Source: Candidatus Aminicenantota bacterium (GTDB lineage Bacteria; Acidobacteriota; Aminicenantia; Aminicenantales; Aminicenantaceae). From it: a stretch of DNA of 11,870 nt. Of the stretch, positions 1 through 7,161 are shown one piece after another (positions within the stretch are counted from its first letter, which is position 1; every line of letters begins with the position of its first letter). Below the pieces are notes generated by a model. The model made no database searches, was not told the origin of the DNA, and was given only the letters and a program-made list of their open reading frames with translations. Made by a program: the position numbers and the translations under genes. Location: positions 1 to 11,870 of the forward strand of contig JAUXEH010000063.1 of assembly GCA_030620655.1 (NCBI GenBank), read 5' to 3'.

Positions 1-2025
1 CCCCAGGAATGGCGCTTTTCTATTCGATGGGAAACCAAGATAGCGGACATGAAGAATGAAACAGTATTCGGTCTGGGTGAAAAAAACGCGATGGCAAAGT
101 CGGTTATTTTCGATAATAGCGGCGAAATCAAGTGCATTGTCGGCGATAACGGTGACGTTGTCTCATCGTATGAACCTGACACATGGTATGAAATAAAAAT
201 CGAAATCGACCTTCATGACAACATTTACAATGTTTATAGAGACGATATTCTTCTGCTGCAAAAGACTGGCGCACTCAACGCGAAATCAGTGAGCGCATTC
301 TCTTTCAGCGGAGGCAAAGGCGACCGGATAGATAACCTTTGGGGTGTCGGTTACATTCCGACAGAGGATATCAGACGGCCTTATGACGTAAAAACTTTTA
401 TCGATGAAACTTTCGATATAATACCCTCTATTGATGGGTGGTCTGAAAAAGGCTATGACGACAGTTCATGGAATTCCGGCACTCTTCCTGTTGTGCACGG
501 CAGCGAGCGTCACGCGGGTGAAGATCTGTTTCTCCGCAGAATTCAGCGAGTCGGGGAGTTTGAGAAGGCTTTCCTGAATGTGGAAACTCTCGATCCCGGC
601 GGGGAGATATGGATAAACGGGAGAGTCGCCGCGGTCCTTCAGAACCGTCACCCGGCAAAAATTGAAATCGGAAAGTACCTCGAAAAAAATGCCGACAATG
701 TTATCGCTGTCAGGGTGAATCATTTCAATATTGAGGAATTTGGGCTCAGGATGATGGCACATTCCGCTCTCGACCTGAATGTCGGATGGTTTGCTGGACG
801 GATGTCTCTCGATCTGGTTCCGGAAATTCATATCGATGATCTGTTTGTTTTTACGAAAGATATTATTAAATCCGCACGCCTTGAAACGCGTATCAAACTC
901 AATAATCACGGCCCGATGTCTTTCAGGGGAAAGATCGACATAAAACTATATCCTTGGTATCCAGCCGAAAGCAACACACCCGCCGCGACGGCGGTTTTTC
1001 CTGTCGTGACAGGTGTCGGAAACACTGAGATGGTTGAAGAGATAACCGTGTCTAATCCCAAACTCTGGACATTCGCTTCTCCGAATCTTTACAGGGTGGT
1101 TGCGACTCTGATCGACGAGAATGGAACTGCCGTCGACGATTACACGGTGACTGCCGGAATCAGGACAGTCGGTCAGGATGGCGGAACATTCAGGATTAAC
1201 GGTGTACCGGAAATGCTGAACGGTGCCCAGATTTTCGGTTACAGGCCGCCGATAGAGAAGCTTGTGACGTGGAACAGATCCTGTCCCATTGAATGGCTTG
1301 TGAAAGAGCTGGTGATGGTTAAGAAAATGAACGGCAACCTGTTGCGCATCCATGTTCATGCCTGGAGCGACGCCGCGAGGAGTGTCAACGATCCCAGAAT
1401 CGCCGAACTCGCCGATCAGCTCGGCGTCATGCTGATCTGGGCGACACCGTCCTGGATACGAACCGCGAAAGGGTGGGGGTATGTCGATTTCGAGGGCTAC
1501 CCGAAATACATGAGGCAGGTATACAATCATCCCAGCATTGTCATGTGGGAGGCTAGCAACCATCCAAACTCCTTCAAGAAAAGAGATTACAAAGAATCGA
1601 ATATTTTCTGCGAAAAGGTTTATGACACCATTTATCCCGTTGATCCGAGCCGTTTGATTTCAACCACTTCTTACATTCGACACCTGCATTACGGTAACGA
1701 TTCCGGGACTGTCGATTTCCACGGTCATGCCAAACTCGCGTATTATGCGAACAGGATGATTTTCCAGAGAACTTGCGCCGGAAGCTACAATGTCGATGTC
1801 GTTTACGGCCCGCAAGACACTGTCGTACCGGTTATCATGAATCTCGGGCCTGAACGGACTGTCGATCTGACTGTCGAGGTCAAAAACATGACCGGTAAAG
1901 TGATTGACAGCGCTGCTTACAAAAGCGTTCATCTGCCCGGCGGACGGACAGTGATTTCCCTGCCTGAATTCAAGCCGTCATTTCCGTCTGAGGGATATTA
2001 TGCGATCGAATACCGGATAGATTAG
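1..2025 (+). CDS. Glycoside hydrolase family 2-like protein, 5'-truncated and probably catalytically dead
   Basis: The frame is open to the window edge, so the N-terminus is missing; the first ATG is at 49 and the stop is TAG at 2023-2025. Numbering from that Met, residues 1-115 resemble a concanavalin-like beta-sandwich (TWYEIKIEID). About 120-260 look like a GH2 sugar-binding jelly roll (YDDSSW, IWINGR), about 260-375 a GH2 Ig-like domain, 376-560 part of the GH2 TIM barrel (FRINGVPEMLNG, LLRIHVHAWSD, HPSIVMWEASNHP), and 575-658 a C-terminal beta-sandwich. The family hydrolyses beta-glycosides such as galactosides or glucuronides. Here the motif that normally ends in Asn-Glu (acid/base) reads Asn504-His505. 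The barrel then jumps at about residues 555-561 from GTVDF to the KLAYYANRM segment that normally follows the nucleophile strand, so no nucleophile Glu is visible. Base composition is poorer in G+C than in the genes to the right. Family is fairly sure; substrate unknown; it may be a pseudogene or a non-catalytic member. Confidence 0.72.
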   Translation, partial: PQEWRFSIRWETKIADMKNETVFGLGEKNAMAKSVIFDNSGEIKCIVGDNGDVVSSYEPDTWYEIKIEIDLHDNIYNVYRDDILLLQKTGALNAKSVSAFSFSGGKGDRIDNLWGVGYIPTEDIRRPYDVKTFIDETFDIIPSIDGWSEKGYDDSSWNSGTLPVVHGSERHAGEDLFLRRIQRVGEFEKAFLNVETLDPGGEIWINGRVAAVLQNRHPAKIEIGKYLEKNADNVIAVRVNHFNIEEFGLRMMAHSALDLNVGWFAGRMSLDLVPEIHIDDLFVFTKDIIKSARLETRIKLNNHGPMSFRGKIDIKLYPWYPAESNTPAATAVFPVVTGVGNTEMVEEITVSNPKLWTFASPNLYRVVATLIDENGTAVDDYTVTAGIRTVGQDGGTFRINGVPEMLNGAQIFGYRPPIEKLVTWNRSCPIEWLVKELVMVKKMNGNLLRIHVHAWSDAARSVNDPRIAELADQLGVMLIWATPSWIRTAKGWGYVDFEGYPKYMRQVYNHPSIVMWEASNHPNSFKKRDYKESNIFCEKVYDTIYPVDPSRLISTTSYIRHLHYGNDSGTVDFHGHAKLAYYANRMIFQRTCAGSYNVDVVYGPQDTVVPVIMNLGPERTVDLTVEVKNMTGKVIDSAAYKSVHLPGGRTVISLPEFKPSFPSEGYYAIEYRID

Positions 2026-2072
2026 CTCAATTTATTTTGCCCTGGAGGTGAAAGGTGAATCTCCAACTTTTC

Positions 2073-2133
2073 ATTTGACAAAACTCTCATGATTCCAAGC
2101 GGAATATCGGTCAGGTTGAGCGATTTGTTAGGC
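2073..2133 (-). repeat. attC-like (integron recombination site) sequence, possibly a degenerate or half site
   Basis: Read on the minus strand directly after the peroxiredoxin stop codon. GCCTAAC (2133-2127) fits the R'' consensus RYYYAAC. It is followed by AAATC and then GCTCAACC, closely like the 5' side of a classical aadA-type attC. A central ATTCC-GCTT-GGAAT hairpin follows, and then TGAG, complementary to the CTCA of the first half. The site would end at GTCAAAT (2079-2073), which misses the R' consensus GTTRRRY at one key T. The total of 61 bp equals a short attC. Pairing is imperfect: about 11 against 2 unpaired bases inside the L arms. The first half is convincing and the second half weak. 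No matching GTTRRRY core is found upstream of the peroxiredoxin gene, so a complete cassette is not shown. Confidence 0.33.
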
Positions 2134-2784
2134 TTATTTTTCCAGGGGTTTATGACAGAACCACCAATCATAGCACTCATATTCATCTGAACGCTTCTTG
2201 GCTGCTGCTTCGTCCGTTGCTGGAGGCACGATAATTCTGTCGCCGATTAGTTCATTGTTCGGCCATCCTGCAGCCACAGCACCTTGTTTGTCAGCAATTT
2301 GGAGCGCCTTAACCGCACGGACAACTTCATCCATATTCCGACCAACCTCCTGAGGATAGTACATTATCAAGCGGACTTTGCTTTCCGGGTCCACAATAAA
2401 TACCGCCCGAACAGTATTGGTGCCTTTCCCGGGATGAAGCATTCCAAGTTTCATGGCAACGGAGTCGTTGGCCGCTACGATTGGAAACTTAATTTCTACA
2501 TCCAGTTCGGATTTAATCCACTGAACCCATTTGATATGAGAGAACACCTGATCAATGGACATCCCTATCAATTTGCAGTCAAGTTTCTCGAATTCTTCAT
2601 ATCTTGTTTGGAATGCTACGAACTCAGTCGTGCAAACAGGAGTAAAATCCGCCGGATGACTAAACAAGACAAACCATTTGCCTCTTAAATCACCTGGAAT
2701 ATTCATCGGTCCGTGTGTCGTTTGAACCTTCAGCTCTGGAAAGTCATCTCCCAATAACGGCATATTGATTTTTGTTTCTTCCAT
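2134..2784 (-). CDS. Peroxiredoxin, Prx6 family, archaeal-type with C-terminal Cys pair
   Basis: A 216-residue thiol peroxidase that reduces H2O2 and alkyl hydroperoxides in the cytoplasm. The peroxidatic Cys51 sits in the PxxxTxxC motif (HPADFTPVCTTE), and the supporting catalytic Arg is about Arg126 (NTVRAVF). The C-terminal tail ECYDWWFCHKP places Cys204 and Cys210 six residues apart, as in the decameric Aeropyrum pernix-type enzymes, where such cysteines resolve the sulfenate. Length is normal for this long Prx6 group. The ATG is preceded by AAGGAG at 7-base spacing, which supports the start. A TATAAA-like box lies just upstream, but no -35 is seen. It follows mcm on the same strand after a hairpin, so it may be a separate unit. 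Its G+C is lower than in mcm and eno, and its stop abuts an attC-like sequence; both suggest separate acquisition. Reductant partner unknown. Confidence 0.92.
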   Translation of the reverse strand: MEETKINMPLLGDDFPELKVQTTHGPMNIPGDLRGKWFVLFSHPADFTPVCTTEFVAFQTRYEEFEKLDCKLIGMSIDQVFSHIKWVQWIKSELDVEIKFPIVAANDSVAMKLGMLHPGKGTNTVRAVFIVDPESKVRLIMYYPQEVGRNMDEVVRAVKALQIADKQGAVAAGWPNNELIGDRIIVPPATDEAAAKKRSDEYECYDWWFCHKPLEK

Positions 2785-2811
2785 TTGGTTTCTCCTTATT
2801 TTATAAGATGT

Positions 2812-2829
2812 ATCCCGGAAGGCCGGGAT
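2812..2829 (-). terminator. Perfect 7-bp hairpin after the mutase gene
   Basis: ATCCCGG (2812-2818) and CCGGGAT (2823-2829) form a perfect stem with a 4-base loop, starting 2 bases past the mutase stop codon. This suits a transcription terminator for the eno-mcm unit. There is no U-tract after it on the minus strand, so termination may be weak or the hairpin may only protect the mRNA 3' end. Confidence 0.45.
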
Positions 2830-2831
2830 TC

Positions 2832-4433
2832 TTAGATCATGACGTTCTCTCTGAAGGTCCCGAAAGCCTCCCTGAGAAGCTCGGATATCTCGCCGAGCGT
2901 GACCCCGTCCTTCACGGCTTCGACCATGGCAGGCATCAAGTTCGCTCCCGCGGTCACTGCCTGTTCCAAGTCAGCCAGGCGTTCCTTGACACGGGCGGAT
3001 TTCCGTTTCTGTTTGACTCGACGGAGGCTGTCCCTCTGATTCTGTTCGACCTCCGGCCGAGGGGCGTAGAGACCGAACCTGACTTTATCCGCTTCGGATG
3101 TGTGGGTGTTCATGCCGAAGATGAGCCGGTCCCCCTTTTCGATCTCTTTCTGATAGGCGTATGCGCTGTCTTGGATCTCCTTCTGGATGTAACCCCTCTC
3201 GATGGCGAGCAGGACGCCTCCCATGTCATCGATCTTCTTGAGGTAGGCCTCCACCTCCTGCTCGATCCGGTTGGTGAGGCTCTCGATGCAGTAGGAGCCG
3301 CCTAAAGGATCCACGGAGTCGGCTACCCCGCTCTCGTTCGCGATGATCTGTTGAGTGCGCAGTGCGATGCGGGCGGAATCCTGGCTGGGCAGGGCCAGCG
3401 CCTCATCCCGGGAGTTGGTGTGAAGCGACTGCGTGCCTCCCAGCACCGCGGCCAGAGCCTGCAGGGTCACCCGGACGACGTTGTTGTCCGGTTCCTGCGC
3501 CACCAGGGTCATGCCGCTGGTCTGAGTGTGGAACCGGAATTTCCAGGACTTCGGATCCCTGGCCCCGAAGCGGTGCCGGACGAGCCTGGCCCAAATCCGC
3601 CGTGCCGCGCGGAACTTGGCGACCTCTTCCAGGAAATTGTTGTGGGCCGCCAGAAAAAAGGAGAGCCGGGGGGCGAAGTCATCGATGTCCAAGCCGGCCG
3701 CCAGGGCGGCTGCGAGGTACGCCTTGGCGTTGGCAAAGGTAAAGGCCAGTTCCTGGACGGCGGTGGCGCCCGCTTCGCGGATGTGATAGCCGCTGATGCT
3801 TATGGTGTTCCAACCGGGGACGTTCGCGCGACAGAATGCCAGGATGTGGGTGATGATCTTCAGTGACGGTTCGGGAGGATAGATGTACGTGCCGCGTGCC
3901 ACGTACTCCTTTAGTATGTCGTTCTGGATGGTGCCAGAGAGCCGGTCCCAACCGATGTCCCTTTTCTGAGCCAGAGCCAGATACATGGCCAGCACGATGG
4001 CGGCGGTGGCATTGATGGTCATGGAGACTGAGACCCGGTCCAGCGGGATGCCGTCGAAAAGGATTTCCATGTCCTCCAGAGTGTCGATGGCCACACCCAC
4101 CTTGCCCACCTCGCCCTCTGCACGGGGGTCATCGGAGTCAAGTCCCAACTGGGTGGGCAGGTCAAACGCAACGCTCAATCCGGTCTGACCCTGGTCCAGA
4201 AGGAAGCGGTACCTCTGGTTCGATTCCGCCGCTGTCCCGAATCCCGCGTACTGCCGCATGGTCCAGAGGCGTCCCCGGTACATGTTGGGATAGACTCCCC
4301 TAGTGAACGGGAACTCCCCCGGTGGGCCCAAATCCTGCTCGGGAACCATCTCGACGAGGTCTTCCGGCGTGAAGACGGTTTTCAGCTCGATACCGGAATG
4401 GGTACGGAAAAGCTTTCGTCTTTCTCTGGTCAT
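2832..4433 (-). CDS. Methylmalonyl-CoA mutase large subunit (substrate-binding barrel domain, no B12 domain)
   Basis: 533 residues covering only the acyl-CoA-binding TIM-barrel half of adenosylcobalamin-dependent mutases. It interconverts methylmalonyl-CoA and succinyl-CoA in propionate, branched amino-acid or succinate metabolism. Family blocks run in order: FTRGVYPNMYRGR, TMRQYAGFGTA, GLSVAFDLPTQ, GTIQNDILKE, NTISISGYH, NNVVRVTLQALAAVLGGTQS. By alignment with the Propionibacterium mutase at a constant offset of 27, Tyr62, Arg180 and His217 match Tyr89, Arg207 and His244. Tyr plus Arg favours methylmalonyl-CoA over isobutyryl-CoA, whose mutase has Phe and Gln. The start at 4433 is chosen because GGAGAAGG lies just before it and it falls 13 bases after the eno stop; an open frame up to 4502 would overlap eno and add non-family sequence. 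The cobalamin-binding small subunit must be encoded elsewhere; none is in the window. Confidence 0.93.
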   Translation of the reverse strand: MTRERRKLFRTHSGIELKTVFTPEDLVEMVPEQDLGPPGEFPFTRGVYPNMYRGRLWTMRQYAGFGTAAESNQRYRFLLDQGQTGLSVAFDLPTQLGLDSDDPRAEGEVGKVGVAIDTLEDMEILFDGIPLDRVSVSMTINATAAIVLAMYLALAQKRDIGWDRLSGTIQNDILKEYVARGTYIYPPEPSLKIITHILAFCRANVPGWNTISISGYHIREAGATAVQELAFTFANAKAYLAAALAAGLDIDDFAPRLSFFLAAHNNFLEEVAKFRAARRIWARLVRHRFGARDPKSWKFRFHTQTSGMTLVAQEPDNNVVRVTLQALAAVLGGTQSLHTNSRDEALALPSQDSARIALRTQQIIANESGVADSVDPLGGSYCIESLTNRIEQEVEAYLKKIDDMGGVLLAIERGYIQKEIQDSAYAYQKEIEKGDRLIFGMNTHTSEADKVRFGLYAPRPEVEQNQRDSLRRVKQKRKSARVKERLADLEQAVTAGANLMPAMVEAVKDGVTLGEISELLREAFGTFRENVMI

Positions 4434-4446
4434 CCTTCTCCAGGAT

Positions 4447-5742
4447 TTACCTGAGGAAGCGGGAAAAGGCGCTGACACCCGCATAGCCCGCCCTGTCCCC
4501 AAGGAGTGCCTCTATCTCCAGGAGGCGGTTGTATTTGGCCACCCGGTCGCTGCGGCTGAGGGAGCCTGTCTTTATCTGCCCGGTGCCGAGAGCGACACTG
4601 AGGTCGGCGATGAACGTGTCGGAAGTCTCTCCGGAGCGGTGAGAGATCACGCAGGTGTAGCCATGTTCATGCGCGTACGTGACCGTGTCGATGGTCTCCG
4701 TCAAGGTGCCGATCTGATTCAGCTTGATCAGGATGGAGTTACAGATTCCCTTTTCGATCCCCTCCCTGAGGATGGCGGGGTTGGTCACGAAGATGTCATC
4801 GCCCACCAGCTGGACCGTGTCTCCCAAGGCGTCGGTCATGCTTTTCCATCCTGTCCAATCGTCCTCGGACAGGCCGTCCTCAATGGATATGATAGGATAG
4901 TCGGTGATCAGGGTTCGGTAAAAGTCGATCATCTGCTCTGCGGTCCGACGGGCCCCGTCGGATTTCTTGAACACATATTCCCCGTCGATGAAGAATTCCG
5001 AGGCGGCCACATCCAGCGCCAGGTACACCTCCTCGCCCGGTCGAAATCCGGCCCGTTCTACGCTCCTCAGGATCAGGTCCAGCGCTTCGCGGTTTGATTT
5101 CAGGTTGGGGGCAAATCCCCCTTCGTCTCCCACGGCGGTATTGTATCCTTTGTCCTTGAGCGTCTGTTTGAGGCTGTGAAACACCTCTGCGGCCATGCGG
5201 ATCGCCTCTGAAAAAGACGCGGCCCCGGCGGGCACTATCATGAACTCCTGGATGTCGACGTTGTTGTCGGCGTGTGCTCCTCCGTTGAGGATGTTGCACT
5301 GAGGGACAGGTAGGAGGTATCGTTCCCGTGGGCTCAGATAGGCAAAGAGCGGGCGCTCGAGCGCCCGGGCAGTGGCCACAGCCGCTCCCATGGATACCGA
5401 GAGAATGGCGTTGGCCCCCAGGTTCTGTTTGGATAGGGTCCCGTCCAGCTCCATCATCTTCCTGTCCAGCTCCTGCTGAGCATGGCCGTCCATCCCCAGG
5501 ACGGCCGGAGCGATGACGTTCCGTACATTGTCCACCGCCTTGAGCACACCCTTACCCAGATACCGTGAATCATCTCCATCCCTCAGTTCCAGGGCCTCCC
5601 GTTTCCCGGTCGAGGCTCCGGAAGGGACCGAGGCTGTGCCTTCCGCCCCGGACTCCAGCCGGACCCGGGTCCTGATGGTGGGATTGCCTCGAGAGTCGAG
5701 TATTTCCAGGGGGGAGATCTCGGTGATAGTCGTCTTTGCCAT
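4447..5742 (-). CDS. eno: Enolase (phosphopyruvate hydratase)
   Basis: Cytoplasmic glycolytic and gluconeogenic enzyme converting 2-phosphoglycerate to phosphoenolpyruvate; also often bound to RNase E in some bacteria. At 431 residues it is full length. The N-terminal domain holds the mobile loop SGASTGKREALELRDGD (about 41-57). The barrel carries Glu166 (IQEFMIVP), acid Glu207 (VGDEGGFAP), Mg2+ ligands Asp244, Glu288 (SIEDGLSEDDW) and Asp315 (GDDIFVTN), base Lys340 (LIKLNQIGTLTET), His368 in SHRSGETSDTFIADL, and Lys391 (IKTGSLSRSDR). All catalytic residues are present. The start ATG has GAGGAG about 7 bases upstream. It sits 68 bases after the YtxH-like gene with no clear promoter between them, and 13 bases before the mutase, so the genes are probably co-transcribed. 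The eno-mcm pairing is not a standard pathway neighbourhood. Confidence 0.98.
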   Translation of the reverse strand: MAKTTITEISPLEILDSRGNPTIRTRVRLESGAEGTASVPSGASTGKREALELRDGDDSRYLGKGVLKAVDNVRNVIAPAVLGMDGHAQQELDRKMMELDGTLSKQNLGANAILSVSMGAAVATARALERPLFAYLSPRERYLLPVPQCNILNGGAHADNNVDIQEFMIVPAGAASFSEAIRMAAEVFHSLKQTLKDKGYNTAVGDEGGFAPNLKSNREALDLILRSVERAGFRPGEEVYLALDVAASEFFIDGEYVFKKSDGARRTAEQMIDFYRTLITDYPIISIEDGLSEDDWTGWKSMTDALGDTVQLVGDDIFVTNPAILREGIEKGICNSILIKLNQIGTLTETIDTVTYAHEHGYTCVISHRSGETSDTFIADLSVALGTGQIKTGSLSRSDRVAKYNRLLEIEALLGDRAGYAGVSAFSRFLR

Positions 5743-5810
5743 GCTAAACTCCTCGGGTGGTTTGGTGACTCGGTTTGCCGGGAAGGGTCGTTTTCAGGAG
5801 CGGAGCGGCT

Positions 5811-6134
5811 CTATTCCTTCTCTCCCTCCTTGGCTGAGAAATCCGGGATCTTTTTGGAGATTTCTTCCTTCTTCTTGTCCACAAAGTCCTTGATCGCGGT
5901 CACTCCTTCGCTCGTTTTTTCTTTGACCAGCTCGATACCCTTTTCCGCTTCTTTGGTGATTCGCTCGTAGCTGTCTTTGGCCTTTGCCCCGGTTTTGACA
6001 GCGCTCTCCTGGATTTTTTTCCGGGTCTCCTCCCCACTGGCAGGGGCGATCAGGACTCCCAGGATGAAACCGGCGGCGGCCCCCAACAGGAAAGAGAGGG
6101 TGACTTCGATGGTGCTCGAACCTCTGTTATCCAT
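5811..6134 (-). CDS. YtxH-like small membrane-anchored protein
   Basis: 107 residues. One hydrophobic glycine-rich helix (about 11-30, LSFLLGAAAGFILGVLIAPASG) is followed directly by the EETRKKI segment typical of YtxH-domain proteins. A long charged, probably coiled-coil tail rich in Lys and Glu completes it. YtxH proteins in Bacillus are linked to general stress, but the molecular role is unknown. The ATG overlaps the stop of the DUF948-like gene by 8 bases and has AGGAGG about 6 bases upstream, suggesting translational coupling. DUF948 and YtxH proteins are often neighbours, which suggests they act together at the inner membrane. Confidence 0.82.
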   Translation of the reverse strand: MDNRGSSTIEVTLSFLLGAAAGFILGVLIAPASGEETRKKIQESAVKTGAKAKDSYERITKEAEKGIELVKEKTSEGVTAIKDFVDKKKEEISKKIPDFSAKEGEKE

Positions 6135-6498
6135 TTTTTTCCTCCTTTTTTTTATTCTTCCACTGCCGCCAGATCAGCCGGATCAGAGGCACCGCGAACG
6201 GCCAGTAGCGCGATGCGGGTCTCATGAACCGGGGGGAAAGGAACCGGGACACGTCGGAGATGCCCACAGCGGCTTTGCGGGCGGCTTCGACCATCTCTCC
6301 CACTTCTTCGATCCTTTGGTTGACTGTCTGGCTGGTGGCATTGAGCTTGACCACGAGTTCATGGACCTCGACCAGGGTCTTTTCCCCTTCCCGCGCGGTC
6401 TTCCGCAGTTGGTTCAGGAACATCACCAGAAAGGTCACGGCGACCACGGCGGCAAAGGTCAGGACCAGGAACAGAAACTGGGAGAGAGATAATGACAT
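6127..6498 (-). CDS. DUF948-like membrane protein
   Basis: 123 residues. One N-terminal transmembrane helix (about 7-29) is followed by a helical, coiled-coil-like stretch with regular hydrophobic spacing (about 32-85, TLVEVHELVVKLNATSQTVNQRIEEVGEMVEAARKA). It ends in a basic tail (KNKKKEEKNG). This is the layout of DUF948-family proteins, whose function is unknown. Its last 8 bases overlap the YtxH-like gene. Only a weak AGGA is seen before the ATG at 6498, and a TTGACA box lies 33 bases upstream. Family call rests on architecture and the YtxH neighbour. Confidence 0.75.
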   Translation of the reverse strand: MSLSLSQFLFLVLTFAAVVAVTFLVMFLNQLRKTAREGEKTLVEVHELVVKLNATSQTVNQRIEEVGEMVEAARKAAVGISDVSRFLSPRFMRPASRYWPFAVPLIRLIWRQWKNKKKEEKNG

Positions 6499-6507
6499 GG
6501 TATCCTA

Positions 6508-6536
6508 TACATAAATTAAAAACCCGGGTTTGTCAA
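6508..6536 (-). promoter_or_regulatory. Candidate sigma70-type promoter for the DUF948-YtxH-eno-mcm unit
   Basis: On the minus strand TTGACA (6536-6531) is followed after 17 bases by TATGTA (6513-6508), a perfect -35 with a poor -10 (3 of 6). The spacer holds a 12-bp palindrome, AAACCCGGGTTT (6520-6531). The predicted start of transcription near 6501 would leave only about 3 bases before the ATG, which weakens the call or implies a nearly leaderless mRNA. Confidence 0.35.
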
Positions 6537-6543
6537 TCAGCAG

Positions 6544-7122
6544 CTATTTATAGAGGATCTTGGCCGCGTCGGCAATCCGGTATTCCGATTCGATCCTGGA
6601 CAGGACCTCGGGGTACTCCGAGATGTCTCCCGCCTCGAGTTTGCCCTCCCAGGTCCCCAGGAGCTTGGACGGGATGAAGTGGGGCCTAACCTTGCCCAGA
6701 CGGTTGATGCCGCGCAGGGCCTGCCAGTGGGTGAGCAGGAGCAGGGCCAGGATCCCGAAGAATACATTGGGGCCGGGCAGCAGGGCCATGAGCCCGGAGA
6801 TGGGAAGCAGCAGGGTCTCAAGGATCAGGAACAGGATGTGTTTACTCCTCTGCTTCTGCAGGAAGAAAAAAAAGCGGCGCCGGATCTTTTTTTCGGAGGT
6901 GCCTTGGGCATGTTTGATGGTCACCTCGGCAGCCTCGAGTTTCAGGGCCCTCTCAAAGGCCTGTTCCTGGCGGAGGATCCGGGGTGGGAGCAGCATGAGT
7001 TTTTCTCGGGCAGCTTCCCAGATCTTTTTCAACCGGGAAAATTTGACCTGGATCTCTTCAGTCGGGTGAGATGAGAAAAAACGGAATTTTCCGCGAAAAT
7101 CAAGTACGAAAAAGAAATCCAT
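6544..7122 (-). CDS. Two-helix membrane protein, possible Mit_KHE1 (mitochondrial K+-H+ exchange-related) family
   Basis: 192 residues. An aromatic-rich N-terminus (1-20) and a basic helical region (25-92) precede two adjacent hydrophobic segments (about 95-115 and 119-133). These are separated by a Pro-Gly-Pro-Asn turn (LLPGPNVFFGILALLLLTHW). A conserved-looking HWQALRGINRL follows, and then a soluble tail (about 145-192). The PGPN-FF hairpin with a following ALRG motif recalls bacterial relatives of Pfam Mit_KHE1. That is recognition from memory, and any ion-exchange role is unproven. The ATG has GAGGGG a few bases upstream. It is transcribed divergently from leuS across 96 bases, and lies 45 bases upstream of the DUF948-like gene. 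The same strand and spacing suggest it could head that operon. Confidence 0.7.
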   Translation of the reverse strand: MDFFFVLDFRGKFRFFSSHPTEEIQVKFSRLKKIWEAAREKLMLLPPRILRQEQAFERALKLEAAEVTIKHAQGTSEKKIRRRFFFFLQKQRSKHILFLILETLLLPISGLMALLPGPNVFFGILALLLLTHWQALRGINRLGKVRPHFIPSKLLGTWEGKLEAGDISEYPEVLSRIESEYRIADAAKILYK

Positions 7123-7131
7123 GGTCCCCTC

Positions 7132-7161
7132 ATTCTAGCACTTCCTCCTGGAAGTTGACAA
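7132..7161 (-). promoter_or_regulatory. Candidate promoter for the membrane-protein gene
   Basis: On the minus strand TTGTCA (7161-7156) and TAGAAT (7137-7132) are separated by 18 bases, 5 of 6 matches each. The -35 shares five bases with the opposing leuS -35. The predicted start of transcription lies only a few bases before the ATG at 7122 and would fall in the ribosome-binding site, so support is moderate at best. Confidence 0.35.
7141..7154. repeat. Inverted repeat between divergent promoters
   Basis: CTTCC (7141-7145) and GGAAG (7150-7154) flank a 4-base TCCT loop. The repeat lies directly before the leuS -35 and inside the spacer of the opposing candidate promoter. It could be an operator or just a small hairpin; no regulator is identified. 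Confidence 0.3.

Noticed and set aside
946..1563. Minus-strand open frame (205 codons) inside the GH2 gene
   Set aside because: The plus strand reads as recognisable GH2 domains; the antisense product shows no domain and no ribosome-binding site was found.
2025..2121. GCTCAA (2025-2030) and TTGAGC (2116-2121) as the two arms of an attC
   Set aside because: No GTTRRRY core follows at the correct spacing, and a six-base inverted match in 100 bases is near chance.
4434..4502. Upstream extension of the mutase by 23 codons
   Set aside because: It would overlap the end of enolase, has no family similarity, and a ribosome-binding site sits directly before the ATG at 4433.
4303..5097. Long plus-strand open frame (264 codons)
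   Set aside because: It lies antisense to the end of enolase and the start of the mutase, both with complete catalytic motifs. Its translation shows no family pattern and is explained by high G+C codon use.
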